Shown in pieces: positions 17,459-26,235 of a stretch of DNA of 53,301 nt. The notes below the pieces were generated by a model. The model did no database searches. It saw only the letters and a list, made by a program, of their open reading frames with translations, and was not told where the DNA came from. Made by a program: the position numbers and the translations under genes. Source of the stretch: JAUWVG01 sp964633715 (GTDB lineage Bacteria > Acidobacteriota > Aminicenantia > Aminicenantales > Aminicenantaceae); assembly GCA_964633715.1 (NCBI GenBank), contig CAZWHQ010000029.1, positions 1 through 53,301 on the forward strand. The letters are read 5' to 3'. The first letter of the stretch is position 1, and each line of letters opens with the position of its first letter.

Positions 17459-19882
17459 ATGATTAAAAATCTATTTAAAGTTACCATCAGAAATATATGG
17501 AAGAGAAAACTTTTTTCCTTCATCAATATATTTGGGCTGACGATTGGGATAAGTTGTTTTTTCCTGATCATCGTCAATGTCAGGGACGAGTTTTCCTATG
17601 ACAATTTTCATCAAGATAAAGACCGTATATATCGTGTGGCATTGGAGAGGATCTATCCCGACAATGTCGTCTTTTACGCCATTGTTCCCTCTTCCCTCGG
17701 GGAGGCGATGAAAAACGACTTTCCGGAGGTCGAGGACATGACGCGCATACGCTTGTTCGGCCAATCCGTAGTCATCCAGTATGAAGATTTGACATACGAG
17801 GAGGAGAAAATTCTCTTTGTCGAGCCCAATTTCTTCGATATGTTTTCCATCCCCCTCATCCAGGGAGATCCTGAAACTGTCTTTTCCACACAAAACGCTA
17901 TCCTGTTGACAAGAGACACCGCCATCAAGTATTTCGGAAATGAAGACCCGATCGGGAAAATACTGATCACCCCACAGGGAGAGCTCCTCGTGTCCGGCGT
18001 CGTTGAAAATGTGCCTAAAAACTCTCACATGGAATTCGATTTTCTCGTGCCCATTGAAATAACAGGAATCCTAAATCAACCAAACTATGTTTCTTTTTCG
18101 GTCTATACATATGTCAAACTCAATAAAAATACCTCTCCCGGAGAAATCGAAGCAAAAATGCCGGCCCTGGTCGAACAGTATGCGGCAGGGCAGATCCAGG
18201 CCCAAACAGGCATCTCCTTCCAAGATTATACAGCGGCAGGAAACGGTTACAATTATTTCATGCAGCCCATCCAGGATATTCATCTCCATTCCAACCTCAC
18301 CACCGAGATCAAGCCCAATGGGAACATCACGTATGTCTATGTCCAGATTGCCATCGCTTTTTTTCTGATTATCATCGCCTGTATTAACTTTATGAACCTG
18401 GCAACCGCCCAATCCACAACCCGGGCAAGGGAAGTCGGGATACGGAAAATCGTAGGATCCACCCGAGGCTCTCTCATCCGCCAGTTTCTCTTCGAGTCTC
18501 TTGTGATGAGTCTCATCAGTCTTGTTCTGGCTGTCGTGCTGATTCAGCTGATTCTGCCCACATTTAATCATCTGATACGGAAACAGTTGAATCTTCAAGA
18601 TTTGCTGGATCCTTTTAATATTTTTCTTTTTCTTTTCATTGGAGTGATCGTAGGAATATTTGCCGGAAGTTATCCCTCTTTTGTTCTATCGGCTTTTCAG
18701 CCTGTATCCGTTCTGAAGGGAAAATATTCGACATCCCGCATGGGCACCCGGTTTAGAAATGTGCTGGTTGTTTTTCAATTTGCCCTTTCGATTATCCTTA
18801 TTTCCATGACAATCCTGGTTTTTACGCAGATGAGTTTCATCCAGAACAAGGATCTGGGATTTAACAAGGACAACGTCGTTATTGTTGAAAGCGCCTTTTC
18901 TCTTCAGGACAGAGGCGAAGCATTCAAACAGGAGCTGCTGACAATTCCGGGCGTCACGTTTGTTTCCGGATCAAACACCCTTGTGCAGGGTGGATTTTAT
19001 GCCGGAGATTTTTTTCGTTCCGATCGAGATTCCGAAGTCAAAACCACACGCGGCATGGTCATCGATCAGGATTTCGTCGACACAATGGGACTGGAGATTG
19101 TAGACGGCCGGGGATTTTCCATAGAATTTAATGACGAAAGGAATATTGTGGTTAATGAATCGACTATCAAAGAATTTGGATGGACGGATCCCGTGGGGAT
19201 GAAAATCAGAAGGATGGGCGATCAAAACGATCCAGGCACAGGAGAGTACACGATCATCGGTGTGGTGAAGGACTTTCACTACGAATCTCTCCATAAGGAC
19301 ATCGATTCCTTTATGCTCTTTAGCTTTCCCAATGAACAGCCGATCTATGTAAATTTGAATATTAAAATCCGCCCGGAGAATGTGGCAGGAACTTTAGCCG
19401 GCATTGAAGAAAAATGGTCACAGTTCGTTCCAGGCCAGCCTTTCAGTTATTTCTTTTTGGATGAAAAATTGAATGAACTGTACAACAACGAAAAAGCTTC
19501 AGGTCAGATCTTTAACATTTTCTCTGTTTTGACGATCTTTATTGCCTGCGTAGGCCTTTTTGGGTTATCGGCCTACATGGCCACACAGAGGACAAAGGAG
19601 ATCGGCATCCGGAAAGTGCTCGGATCCACAGGTTCAAAAATCGTTTTGCTTCTTTCGAAAGATTTTTCAAAACTGGTGCTGTTTGCGTTTATTCCGGCTG
19701 TTCCCATATCCTATTTTGTCATGGACAGATGGCTGAAGAGTTTTTCATACAGAACACAGATCAGTTTCTGGATTTTCCTTTTAGCGGGTGTGGCGGCTTT
19801 TTTTATCGCCCAGGTCACGATCAGTTTTCAGGCACTCAAAGCGGCCAATGCTCATCCTGCCGATGCGATTAGGACAGAGTGA
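17459..19882 (+). CDS. ABC transporter permease with two MacB_PCD/FtsX lobes
   Basis: This 807-aa protein has an N-terminal membrane helix (about 20-42), a large periplasmic MacB_PCD domain, three helices of an FtsX domain (about 280-425, containing T-R-A-R-E-V-G-I-R-K-I-V-G-S), then a second unit with a helix near 435-460, another periplasmic domain and a last FtsX block (about 680-800, containing R-T-K-E-I-G-I-R-K-V-L-G-S). The E-I/V-G-I-R-K-x-x-G motif in both halves marks the coupling helices for a MacB/LolD-type ATPase. This duplicated form is common in Bacteroidota-like lineages. AAGGAG lies 9 nt before the ATG. It stands alone but shares promoter and enhancer types with the ATPase-adaptor-TolC operon, which lacks a permease. 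Its 3' end overlaps the convergent 19852 gene by 31 nt. Confidence 0.9.
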   Translation: MIKNLFKVTIRNIWKRKLFSFINIFGLTIGISCFFLIIVNVRDEFSYDNFHQDKDRIYRVALERIYPDNVVFYAIVPSSLGEAMKNDFPEVEDMTRIRLFGQSVVIQYEDLTYEEEKILFVEPNFFDMFSIPLIQGDPETVFSTQNAILLTRDTAIKYFGNEDPIGKILITPQGELLVSGVVENVPKNSHMEFDFLVPIEITGILNQPNYVSFSVYTYVKLNKNTSPGEIEAKMPALVEQYAAGQIQAQTGISFQDYTAAGNGYNYFMQPIQDIHLHSNLTTEIKPNGNITYVYVQIAIAFFLIIIACINFMNLATAQSTTRAREVGIRKIVGSTRGSLIRQFLFESLVMSLISLVLAVVLIQLILPTFNHLIRKQLNLQDLLDPFNIFLFLFIGVIVGIFAGSYPSFVLSAFQPVSVLKGKYSTSRMGTRFRNVLVVFQFALSIILISMTILVFTQMSFIQNKDLGFNKDNVVIVESAFSLQDRGEAFKQELLTIPGVTFVSGSNTLVQGGFYAGDFFRSDRDSEVKTTRGMVIDQDFVDTMGLEIVDGRGFSIEFNDERNIVVNESTIKEFGWTDPVGMKIRRMGDQNDPGTGEYTIIGVVKDFHYESLHKDIDSFMLFSFPNEQPIYVNLNIKIRPENVAGTLAGIEEKWSQFVPGQPFSYFFLDEKLNELYNNEKASGQIFNIFSVLTIFIACVGLFGLSAYMATQRTKEIGIRKVLGSTGSKIVLLLSKDFSKLVLFAFIPAVPISYFVMDRWLKSFSYRTQISFWIFLLAGVAAFFIAQVTISFQALKAANAHPADAIRTE

Positions 19883-20295
19883 GGTTGCCCTCCAATCTTG
19901 AATCCTAATATTTCCACGCCCATGGACTCGATCACAACGCGGCATTTTGAATATTTCCCCTCATCATCTTTGAGGAAGTAGAATTCAAACCGGCCCTGTT
20001 CAGGATCCTCTCCAGCAAACGCAAATTCCGAATCTTCCATGGACTTTAGGGCAGCAGGCCTGCCGTCACCGGAATCTGCCCAGAGTTCTCCATTTTCAAT
20101 ATAAAACGTTAATATCGCAACTTCTCCGCCCATCTCAGAAAGATCAAATTCATATTCACCGAGGATGGCCTCATATTTCTTCTTGAGTTCTTCATCCGTT
20201 TGATCTTGAGAGAGAACGATCTCACTTACACCCAGCAGCATAACCAAAATAAAAATCATACTCCAAAATTTTGAATATCTTCTTTTTGCTCTCAT
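19852..20295 (-). CDS. Small exported protein, paralogue of the protein at 35964-36362
   Basis: This 147-aa protein has a signal peptide (about residues 10-29). The mature part is a short beta-rich domain: G-E-Y-E-F-D, then F-Y-I-E-N-G-E-L-W, then P-A-A-L-K-S-M-E-D-S-E-F-A-F, then F-Y-F-L-K-D-D-E-G-K-Y-S-K-C-R-V-V. The same order of motifs is found in the 132-aa protein at 35964-36362, including the F-x-x-D-D-x-G-K-x-x-K-C block. The fold may resemble the DUF3471-type beta domains attached to other secreted enzymes; this is a guess. AGGAG lies before the ATG. The last codons overlap the convergent permease gene and the C-terminus is longer than in the paralogue. Confidence 0.7.
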   Translation of the reverse strand: MRAKRRYSKFWSMIFILVMLLGVSEIVLSQDQTDEELKKKYEAILGEYEFDLSEMGGEVAILTFYIENGELWADSGDGRPAALKSMEDSEFAFAGEDPEQGRFEFYFLKDDEGKYSKCRVVIESMGVEILGFKIGGQPHSVLIASAG

Positions 20296-20372
20296 TTCAT
20301 CTCCTCAATACAGTTAACATACTCATAATTTTAACGGATTTCTTGGAATAAAGTTTAAATCACGAAAAAAAC

Positions 20373-20432
20373 TTGACAATATGCATACTATACTATATAT
20401 TATGTATAGTTTTATATATATTCTGTATAGTT
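20373..20432 (+). promoter_or_regulatory. Promoter and probable autoregulatory operator of the XRE regulator gene
   Basis: TTGACA (20373-20378) and TATATT (20396-20401) are separated by 17 bp, a good sigma-70-type promoter. ACTATAC and its reverse complement GTATAGT (20387-20393 and 20404-20410) flank a 10-bp spacer and cover the -10 element. TGTATAGTT is repeated 21 bp downstream (20424-20432). A regulator bound here would block RNA polymerase, so autoregulation by the downstream HTH protein is likely. The transcript leader would be about 95 nt. Confidence 0.6.
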
Positions 20433-20501
20433 CAACATGCTTTTTTTCTCAAGACACTCGCTCCTGAAAAAAGCCAAATTCAACCGGAAGGAGGTCTGGT
20501 T

Positions 20502-20741
20502 TTGAAACTTGGAAACAACCTCAGGCGGTATCGTTTCGAACACAATGAAATCTCCCAGCAGGCCCTGGCCAACGCCATTGGGGTCACTCGACTCACCATC
20601 CACTCCATCGAGAAGGCTAAGTTTATTCCATCGACATATCTGGCTCTCAAATTGGCTCATTTTTTCGGAAAATCCGTTGAAGATATTTTTTACATCAAAG
20701 ATGAAGATTCTTCAGCTCACTCAATAAAAAGCGGGGGATAA
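20502..20741 (+). CDS. Small XRE/Cro-type helix-turn-helix regulator
   Basis: This 79-aa protein consists almost only of an HTH_3-type domain: L-G-N-N-L-R-R-Y-R, then S-Q-Q-A-L-A-N-A-I-G-V-T-R-L-T-I-H-S-I-E-K (the helix-turn-helix), then P-S-T-Y-L-A-L-K-L-A-H-F-F, then V-E-D-I-F. The frame is open far upstream, but the TTG at 20502 has a perfect AAGGAGG at 7 nt, whereas the upstream part covers the promoter. The gene ends 2 nt before a membrane protein gene. Small XRE regulators paired with a membrane protein are common in bacteria. Confidence 0.85.
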   Translation: MKLGNNLRRYRFEHNEISQQALANAIGVTRLTIHSIEKAKFIPSTYLALKLAHFFGKSVEDIFYIKDEDSSAHSIKSGG

Positions 20742-20743
20742 AT

Positions 20744-21649
20744 ATGGAAAAAAAAGTTAAAACAAGCGGCATTGTCACAATGGTTCTGGGACTCATCTCC
20801 TTCAGCTGGTTGATTTTCGATTTTGTGGCCTTCCAGTTCATCAAGCCAAAAACGATCAACGGCTACACATTAGGCCCTCTCGAAGAAACCCTCGGAGCGT
20901 TTGTCTGGATCGGATATCTTGTGATTTTTTTCTTCCATATCTCTGCTATATTGACACTTATTCTGCTGCTGCAGCACTACAAAAAGGCCAATATTTTGAC
21001 AGGAATCAATCTTTTCCTGTGTCTCCTTTCGCTCTTTTTTCTCATGGGGGACTACAGCATGCTCAACGATATCGGAAAAGAATCAAAATTCGGCCTGGAG
21101 GTCGAAGGAGAGTGGTTCATACTCCATATTATTACAGTTCTCCACAGTCTTTTTTCTCTTTTTATGTTGGCCACAGTCTTTGCCTTTTTCCGCAATGCCA
21201 AAAAACAGAGTTTGACAGAATTCGTTCTTAAAGAGGAAGTGATATTTATCACGGCCCAATTCATAGGACTTTTATGCGGAGCCGTCGGCCTCTGGACCAA
21301 TTTTTCATTTATGTTCAGGGAAATCCATCCTTTTAACTATGCCGATATTTTTCCCTTTTATATCCTCTGTTTTTTGCCCTATGGATTAACGGCGTTCTAT
21401 TGGCTGGCAAAAAGACTCCGTGACAAACCTGAAGACTGGTATGATGAGAAACAGTGGCAGGATATTTCCAAGGCCGCTCTCGTCACCCTGGTGCTCTCGA
21501 TTCCAGGGATGGCCATCCTCTTCTTCATTGCCCATCCTTTAGGAATGTTTTGGTTCACTCATTATGTCTTTCTCGCTCTTTTCCTCTTCTCAGGCAGCAC
21601 TCTCTATTTCAGCTTGAGTATAGGGCAGAACAAAAATTCTGATGTTTAA
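20744..21649 (+). CDS. Polytopic membrane protein, partner of the XRE regulator
   Basis: This 301-aa protein has about eight hydrophobic segments (approximately 10-32, 50-75, 82-102, 125-150, 165-190, 200-222, 247-266 and 272-293) joined by short charged loops. I recognise no catalytic motif. The start codon lies 2 nt after the regulator stop, with GGGGGA as Shine-Dalgarno inside the regulator's last codons, so the genes form one operon. A role in membrane sensing or stress linked to the regulator is inferred only from gene order. Confidence 0.75.
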   Translation: MEKKVKTSGIVTMVLGLISFSWLIFDFVAFQFIKPKTINGYTLGPLEETLGAFVWIGYLVIFFFHISAILTLILLLQHYKKANILTGINLFLCLLSLFFLMGDYSMLNDIGKESKFGLEVEGEWFILHIITVLHSLFSLFMLATVFAFFRNAKKQSLTEFVLKEEVIFITAQFIGLLCGAVGLWTNFSFMFREIHPFNYADIFPFYILCFLPYGLTAFYWLAKRLRDKPEDWYDEKQWQDISKAALVTLVLSIPGMAILFFIAHPLGMFWFTHYVFLALFLFSGSTLYFSLSIGQNKNSDV

Positions 21650-21678
21650 ATCGAGAAGGAATAAATGGGGAATTATCT

Positions 21679-22497
21679 CTAGAGTTTTATTTTTTTCCCT
21701 TCTTTTGCCGCCAGTGTTTTAAAAAATCTTTTCTTGGATTGAGACAGTATTTGATCGATCTTCCTATCCGTGTGCATTGGATTAAAATGTGAGAGAACGA
21801 GGTGGCCGGCCTCTGCCTTTTTTGCGACTTTAACTCCCTCCTCCCAAGTGCTGTGCCCCCACCCTTTTTTGCCATCCTTATATTCCGCAGGCGTAAGCAT
21901 GGAATCATAGATGAAATAGTCGGCTCTACGGGCAAAAGCAGCCAATTTTTCGTCCATTCCCTTTTCAGGATGTTCTGTATCTGTCGCAAGAACAATTTTT
22001 TTGTGTTTGTGTTGAAATTTAAGGGCCAAGGCCCCCTGTGGATGATTCAAGGGACAGTGAGAAATCTCAATGCCGCTAATTCTGAATCTTTCCGGTGGCA
22101 TTGCCTTAAATATTTTTTTTGAGGGTGTATCCATAAACTTTACAGGATAAAATCTCCCTCCCATCAGGCTGCTCAAACACTTTTCCAAGCTTTTTGGGGA
22201 CAAAGAAGAATAAAATGTGATGTGTGTGGTTGGTGAGTAGAGAGGATTAAAAAAGAGGAGACCCTGGAGATGATCGAGATGGAAATGGGTAAACAAGATA
22301 CTTAATCGAAGAAAACCGCTGCTCTGATTTTTCATCAAGGCCTGTCCCCATCGTATGATCCCTGTCCCTGTATCCACGACAATTTTTTCTCTGCCCGGAA
22401 GCTGCACAAGATAACAGGATGTGTGTCCGCCGTACTTGTTGAAATTATTCCCCGATGCTGGGGTTGATCCTCTCACACCCAAGAAAGAAAATTCCAT
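21679..22497 (-). CDS. MBL-fold metallo-hydrolase
   Basis: This 272-aa protein begins F-S-F-L-G-V-R-G-S-T-P and has G-G-H-T-S-C-Y, V-V-D-T-G-T-G and the zinc motif H-F-H-L-D-H (near residues 92-97), followed by a conserved L-A-T-D-T-E-H segment and a final L-S-H-F-N-P. That set is typical of the cyclic-phosphodiesterase/ribonuclease Z-like branch of the metallo-beta-lactamase superfamily. It has no signal peptide, so it should be cytoplasmic. The substrate cannot be read from sequence. It is transcribed away from the flavoprotein operon with a 212-bp divergent intergenic region. Confidence 0.85.
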   Translation of the reverse strand: MEFSFLGVRGSTPASGNNFNKYGGHTSCYLVQLPGREKIVVDTGTGIIRWGQALMKNQSSGFLRLSILFTHFHLDHLQGLLFFNPLYSPTTHITFYSSLSPKSLEKCLSSLMGGRFYPVKFMDTPSKKIFKAMPPERFRISGIEISHCPLNHPQGALALKFQHKHKKIVLATDTEHPEKGMDEKLAAFARRADYFIYDSMLTPAEYKDGKKGWGHSTWEEGVKVAKKAEAGHLVLSHFNPMHTDRKIDQILSQSKKRFFKTLAAKEGKKIKL

Positions 22498-22683
22498 TTT
22501 AAATCCAGTCCGTGTCAGATTTAAAATATCACTTCTTCACGACAGAAACAAGCTCCGCCTCATTTTACAGTGAAAAATCTCTCTCGATCTTATCCCTATT
22601 AATACTATAGGAATTAGATACGCCTTGTTGTAATAAAGGAACAATTATGATATTTATTTACGCAATATCATGCAAAAACAAGA

Positions 22684-22689
22684 TATAAT
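22684..22689 (+). promoter_or_regulatory. Possible -10 element of the flavoprotein operon
   Basis: A perfect TATAAT lies 21 nt before the ATG at 22710. A second TATAAT at 22697-22702 is too close to the start to serve it. No good -35 is seen 17 bp upstream of the first, so the call is weak. Confidence 0.3.
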
Positions 22690-22709
22690 ATCAGCTTATA
22701 ATCAACAAA

Positions 22710-24080
22710 ATGCGAAGGACACCATTGGACAACACAAACACAATTGAAAAATTCAAACTGAAGGACGGATCAAGGGTAGCCGTTATCGGAGGAGGCCCCT
22801 CAGGCACTTTTTTCAGCTATTTTCTCCTTGATATGGCTGCAAGAATAGATCTCAAACTCCATGTGGATATCTTCGACAGCCGCGATTTTAAGCTAGACGG
22901 CCCTCCGGGATGCAATATGTGTGGAGGAATCATCTCAGAGTCTTTGGTCCAGACCCTAGCGACAGAAGGTATTGTCCTCCCCCCCACGGTGGTTCGAAGA
23001 GGCATTGAGTCCTACATGCTTCATATGGATACGGGAAGCGTCCAAATCAAGACACCCACACAGGAAAAAAGAATAGGCGCCATATTCAGAGGAGCCGGGC
23101 CGCGCGGCATCAAAGATTCACAATGGGAAAGCTTCGACGGCTATCTATTGGGATTGGCCAAAGTCAAGGGAGCCCATGTGATCAAAGGACGGCTGGAAAA
23201 AGTTGCATGGAAATCGGGACTTCCAGAGATTCAAATGAAAGAAGGTACGCCGCAGACCTATGAACTTTTAGGGATTGCGACCGGAGTCAACACCTCTGCC
23301 CTTAAACTCTTTGAAGACTTAAAACAGGGATACATGGCTCCTAAAGCTACAAAAACTTTTATCTGTGAATACTATCTGGGAAGGGATACCATAGAAAAAA
23401 CTTTGGGTAATTCCATGCACACATTCCTGCTGGATCTTCCACGCCTTGAATTTGCGGCCATTATTCCAAAGGGCGATTATGTCACAACCTGTTTGCTCGG
23501 AAAAGATATCGATAAAGAACTCGTCCAGGCCTTTTTGACACGGCCTGAAGTCAAAGGGTGTATGCCAAATGACTGGAAATGGGATGATTATGTCTGCCAA
23601 TGTATGCCCAAAATGAATATTAAAGGATCGAACCAGGCTTTCATGGACAGGATCATATTTTTAGGGGACTGTGGAGTGAGCCGTCTTTACAAGGACGGAA
23701 TCGGAGCCGCCTACCGGACTGCAAAAGCCGCTGTCTCCGGAGTGGTCTTTGAGGGAGTTTCTTCGGCAAGTTTCAGAAAGTTCAGCTGGCCGGCCTATAA
23801 AAAATTAGAGAATGATAACAAAATCGGAAAGATCATATTTTTTGCCGTAGGACTCATTCAAAAAATCCCTCTCATGCGCAGGGCGATTTTAAAAAAAATC
23901 ACTAATGAACAAAAAAGAGACGACCGCCCCAAGCGTATGAGTATCGTTTTGTGGGATATGTTTACAGGCAGCGCTCCCTACCGCACCATTTTCTTCCGCA
24001 TGTTTCACCCATTTTTTCTAGCCAGTTTTTTCTGGAATATCGTCTCATCAATCCGGATATTTCACAGGAGGAAAAGTTGA
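22710..24080 (+). CDS. FAD-dependent oxidoreductase, geranylgeranyl-reductase-like
   Basis: This 456-aa protein has an N-terminal dinucleotide-binding motif V-A-V-I-G-G-G-P-S-G (about 23-32), a cysteine-containing C-N-M-C-G-G segment near 68-73 and a second FAD motif I-F-L-G-D-C-G-V-S-R-L-Y-K-D-G-I-G-A-A (about 315-333). These match the geranylgeranyl reductase-like branch of the flavin hydroxylase superfamily, which reduces isoprenoid chains or related lipids. The C-terminus is basic and hydrophobic, suggesting membrane contact. The ATG at 22710 has no Shine-Dalgarno; a TTG at 22725 has AAGGA 5 nt upstream and may be the true start. It is translationally coupled to a cNMP-binding protein gene. 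Confidence 0.75.
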   Translation: MRRTPLDNTNTIEKFKLKDGSRVAVIGGGPSGTFFSYFLLDMAARIDLKLHVDIFDSRDFKLDGPPGCNMCGGIISESLVQTLATEGIVLPPTVVRRGIESYMLHMDTGSVQIKTPTQEKRIGAIFRGAGPRGIKDSQWESFDGYLLGLAKVKGAHVIKGRLEKVAWKSGLPEIQMKEGTPQTYELLGIATGVNTSALKLFEDLKQGYMAPKATKTFICEYYLGRDTIEKTLGNSMHTFLLDLPRLEFAAIIPKGDYVTTCLLGKDIDKELVQAFLTRPEVKGCMPNDWKWDDYVCQCMPKMNIKGSNQAFMDRIIFLGDCGVSRLYKDGIGAAYRTAKAAVSGVVFEGVSSASFRKFSWPAYKKLENDNKIGKIIFFAVGLIQKIPLMRRAILKKITNEQKRDDRPKRMSIVLWDMFTGSAPYRTIFFRMFHPFFLASFFWNIVSSIRIFHRRKS

Positions 24081-24463
24081 AAAAGAAATCAAAAGACACG
24101 GGTTATCTGGGGAATATATATAAAGACGGAGAATACATTGTCCGGCAGGGAGAAACAGGACACTGCATGTATGAGATCCAGGAGGGAAAAGTCGTCGTCT
24201 TCCGCACTGAAGGAGCAGATGAAATCCAACTGGCTGAACTTCCAAAAGGGGAATTCTTTGGAGAGATGGCCATTTTTGAACACGGCGTCCGTTCAGCCTC
24301 TGTCCGTGCAAAAGGAGAAGCCCGTGTCCTGACAATCGACAAAAAAATCCTCCTTCGCAGAATCACTCAGGATCCCACTCTGGCCTTTCGAATTCTGGAG
24401 AAGATGTCCCACCGAATCCGTGAGTTAGACGCAGAGATGACCAAAATGAAATCAACGGTTTAG
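24077..24463 (+). CDS. Stand-alone cyclic-nucleotide-binding protein
   Basis: This 128-aa protein is a cNMP-binding domain with no DNA-binding helix-turn-helix. It has D-G-E-Y-I-V-R-Q-G-E-T-G-H-C-M-Y-E-I-Q-E-G-K-V, then the phosphate-binding cassette F-F-G-E-M-A-I-F-E-H-G-V-R-S-A-S-V-R-A, where the expected Gly, Glu, Arg and Ser are all present. Start: a TTG at 24077 overlaps the TGA of the flavoprotein gene (TTGA) and has AGGAGG 5 nt upstream; the frame is open upstream but lies inside the flavoprotein gene. It likely reads cAMP made by the cyclase encoded 25 nt downstream and acts by protein contact. Confidence 0.85.
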   Translation: MKKKSKDTGYLGNIYKDGEYIVRQGETGHCMYEIQEGKVVVFRTEGADEIQLAELPKGEFFGEMAIFEHGVRSASVRAKGEARVLTIDKKILLRRITQDPTLAFRILEKMSHRIRELDAEMTKMKSTV

Positions 24464-24487
24464 TCAGACAGCCCAAAGGACAACGAT

Positions 24488-26179
24488 ATGCCTCTTATTC
24501 GCATCGTCAGCCGTGACGAACAGCCGAAAAACTTCAATCTCGTTCAGGCAGAAGTCTCTATCGGCCGCGGCAAGGACAACGATATCGTGCTTTCCGATCA
24601 GAGAGCTTCCCGCCTGCACGCCCGGATAAAAAAAGAAAAGGATCACTATATCATCCATGACCTCGGCAGTGTGAATGGGACACTCGTCAACAACACAAAG
24701 ACCGGAACCGCCACCTTGAAACACAATGACCAAATCAAGATAGGCAACAGCATTCTTATCTTTCTTGAAAAGGAAGAAAGGACTGAAACCCTGCAGAGGA
24801 ATTTACAGCAGGATAAGGAAGTTGTGGTCTCTCAGGAAAGCGAATACGAAGACTGGACAGAAAAAACGATCAGCGTATCTCCTCATGACAGCTGTTTAGA
24901 AGACTTCGAGGCCCGTCGGATATCCAGAAAGGACAAAAAAGAAAAAAAACGTAAATTTCAACGCTCCCGGAAACAGGACGAGCCCGAACCCCAGTCCGAA
25001 TTGGTCTCTCTTGAACGAGCCAATAAAGCCCTCTATGTTCTCTATGAAATCAGCCGTCAGCTCAATTCCATGAAATCTTTTGATGAAATTCTAAAAGAGA
25101 TGATGGATCTTCTGTTCAAAGTGATAGATGCAGACTATGGATTTTTAATCCTAACAGATCACCGGAAAGCAGAGGACTTCTCTCCCCTTATTGTTAAATA
25201 CCGTGATGAGACTAGAAAAGGCACAAAGGAAATAAAAGCCAGCCGGTCAATTATAAAAAGGGTTATCGAGGACAAAGTCGCCCTCCTGACATCCAACGCC
25301 CAGGAAGACTCCAGGTTGGGTGCCACAGAAAGCCTGGTCAGCCAAAATATTAGGTCAGCCATGTGTGTCCCTCTTTGGCAAAAAGACAAGATCATCGGCG
25401 TCATCCAATTGGACAGTGTCCGATACGACAACCAATTCACCGAAGATGAACTTGAACTCCTCAAGACTATCGGGTGCCAGATGGCTATGATCCTGGAACA
25501 GGCAAGCCTCAATGATAAGCTGCGTGAAGAAGAACAAATGAGGAATAAACTGGAACGATTTCACTCCCCGCAGGTCATAGAGATGATCCTCCAGTCCGAC
25601 CAAGAGACCAAGGATGACATTATGGAGGCCAAAGAGCTGGACGCAACCGTTCTCTTTACAGACATTGTGGGATTTACCCCCCTTTCGGAAAAGATGGCAC
25701 CAAAAGAAATCAACATGCTGCTGAACAAACATTTTTCAAAAATGACAGATATCATTTTTGAACACGATGGGACTCTCGATAAATATATTGGGGACGGTTT
25801 GATGGCCGTCTTCGGGGCCCCTTTTGGCCGGGACAACGATGCAGAAAGAGCCGTGGCAGCAGCCTTAAAAATGAAAAAGGCCTTAGAGGCCGATAAAAAA
25901 GCGGACTCAAGAGAAAAGGAGCTCAGTATCCGGATTGGGATCAACACGGGACAAATCACAGCCGGGAATATCGGCTCTCCCAAAAGAATGGAGTACACCG
26001 TCCTCGGGGATACGGTCAATGTGGCCTCAAGGCTTGAATCCATCGCTGAATCCAATCAGATTCTCATCGGAGAAGAGACCTACAACCGCATCAAGAATAA
26101 ATTCAAAACCAGAGAGGTCGGCCTCAGAAAACTGAAGGGCAAAAGCCAGGACCTAAAAGTCTTCGAAGTTATCGGGTAA
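24488..26179 (+). CDS. FHA-GAF-adenylate/guanylate cyclase
   Basis: This 563-aa protein has an N-terminal FHA domain (about 1-95, with I-G-R-G-K-D-N-D-I, S-R-x-H-A and N-G-T), a charged linker, a GAF domain (about 180-340) and a class III nucleotide cyclase domain (about 378-563). In the cyclase, metal-binding aspartates are in F-T-D-I-V-G-F-T and Y-I-G-D-G-L, the lysine in L-D-K-Y fits adenine specificity, and the transition-state residues are in N-V-A-S-R. It should therefore make cAMP. FHA domains bind phosphothreonine, which suggests input from Ser/Thr kinases such as those in this window. It forms a unit with the cNMP-binding protein and the flavoprotein. Confidence 0.9.
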   Translation: MPLIRIVSRDEQPKNFNLVQAEVSIGRGKDNDIVLSDQRASRLHARIKKEKDHYIIHDLGSVNGTLVNNTKTGTATLKHNDQIKIGNSILIFLEKEERTETLQRNLQQDKEVVVSQESEYEDWTEKTISVSPHDSCLEDFEARRISRKDKKEKKRKFQRSRKQDEPEPQSELVSLERANKALYVLYEISRQLNSMKSFDEILKEMMDLLFKVIDADYGFLILTDHRKAEDFSPLIVKYRDETRKGTKEIKASRSIIKRVIEDKVALLTSNAQEDSRLGATESLVSQNIRSAMCVPLWQKDKIIGVIQLDSVRYDNQFTEDELELLKTIGCQMAMILEQASLNDKLREEEQMRNKLERFHSPQVIEMILQSDQETKDDIMEAKELDATVLFTDIVGFTPLSEKMAPKEINMLLNKHFSKMTDIIFEHDGTLDKYIGDGLMAVFGAPFGRDNDAERAVAAALKMKKALEADKKADSREKELSIRIGINTGQITAGNIGSPKRMEYTVLGDTVNVASRLESIAESNQILIGEETYNRIKNKFKTREVGLRKLKGKSQDLKVFEVIG

Positions 26180-26235
26180 AGACCTCCCCATTCTTCAATG
26201 CCTACCAAATCTAACCGTTGTCTTCCTCGCAGCTG

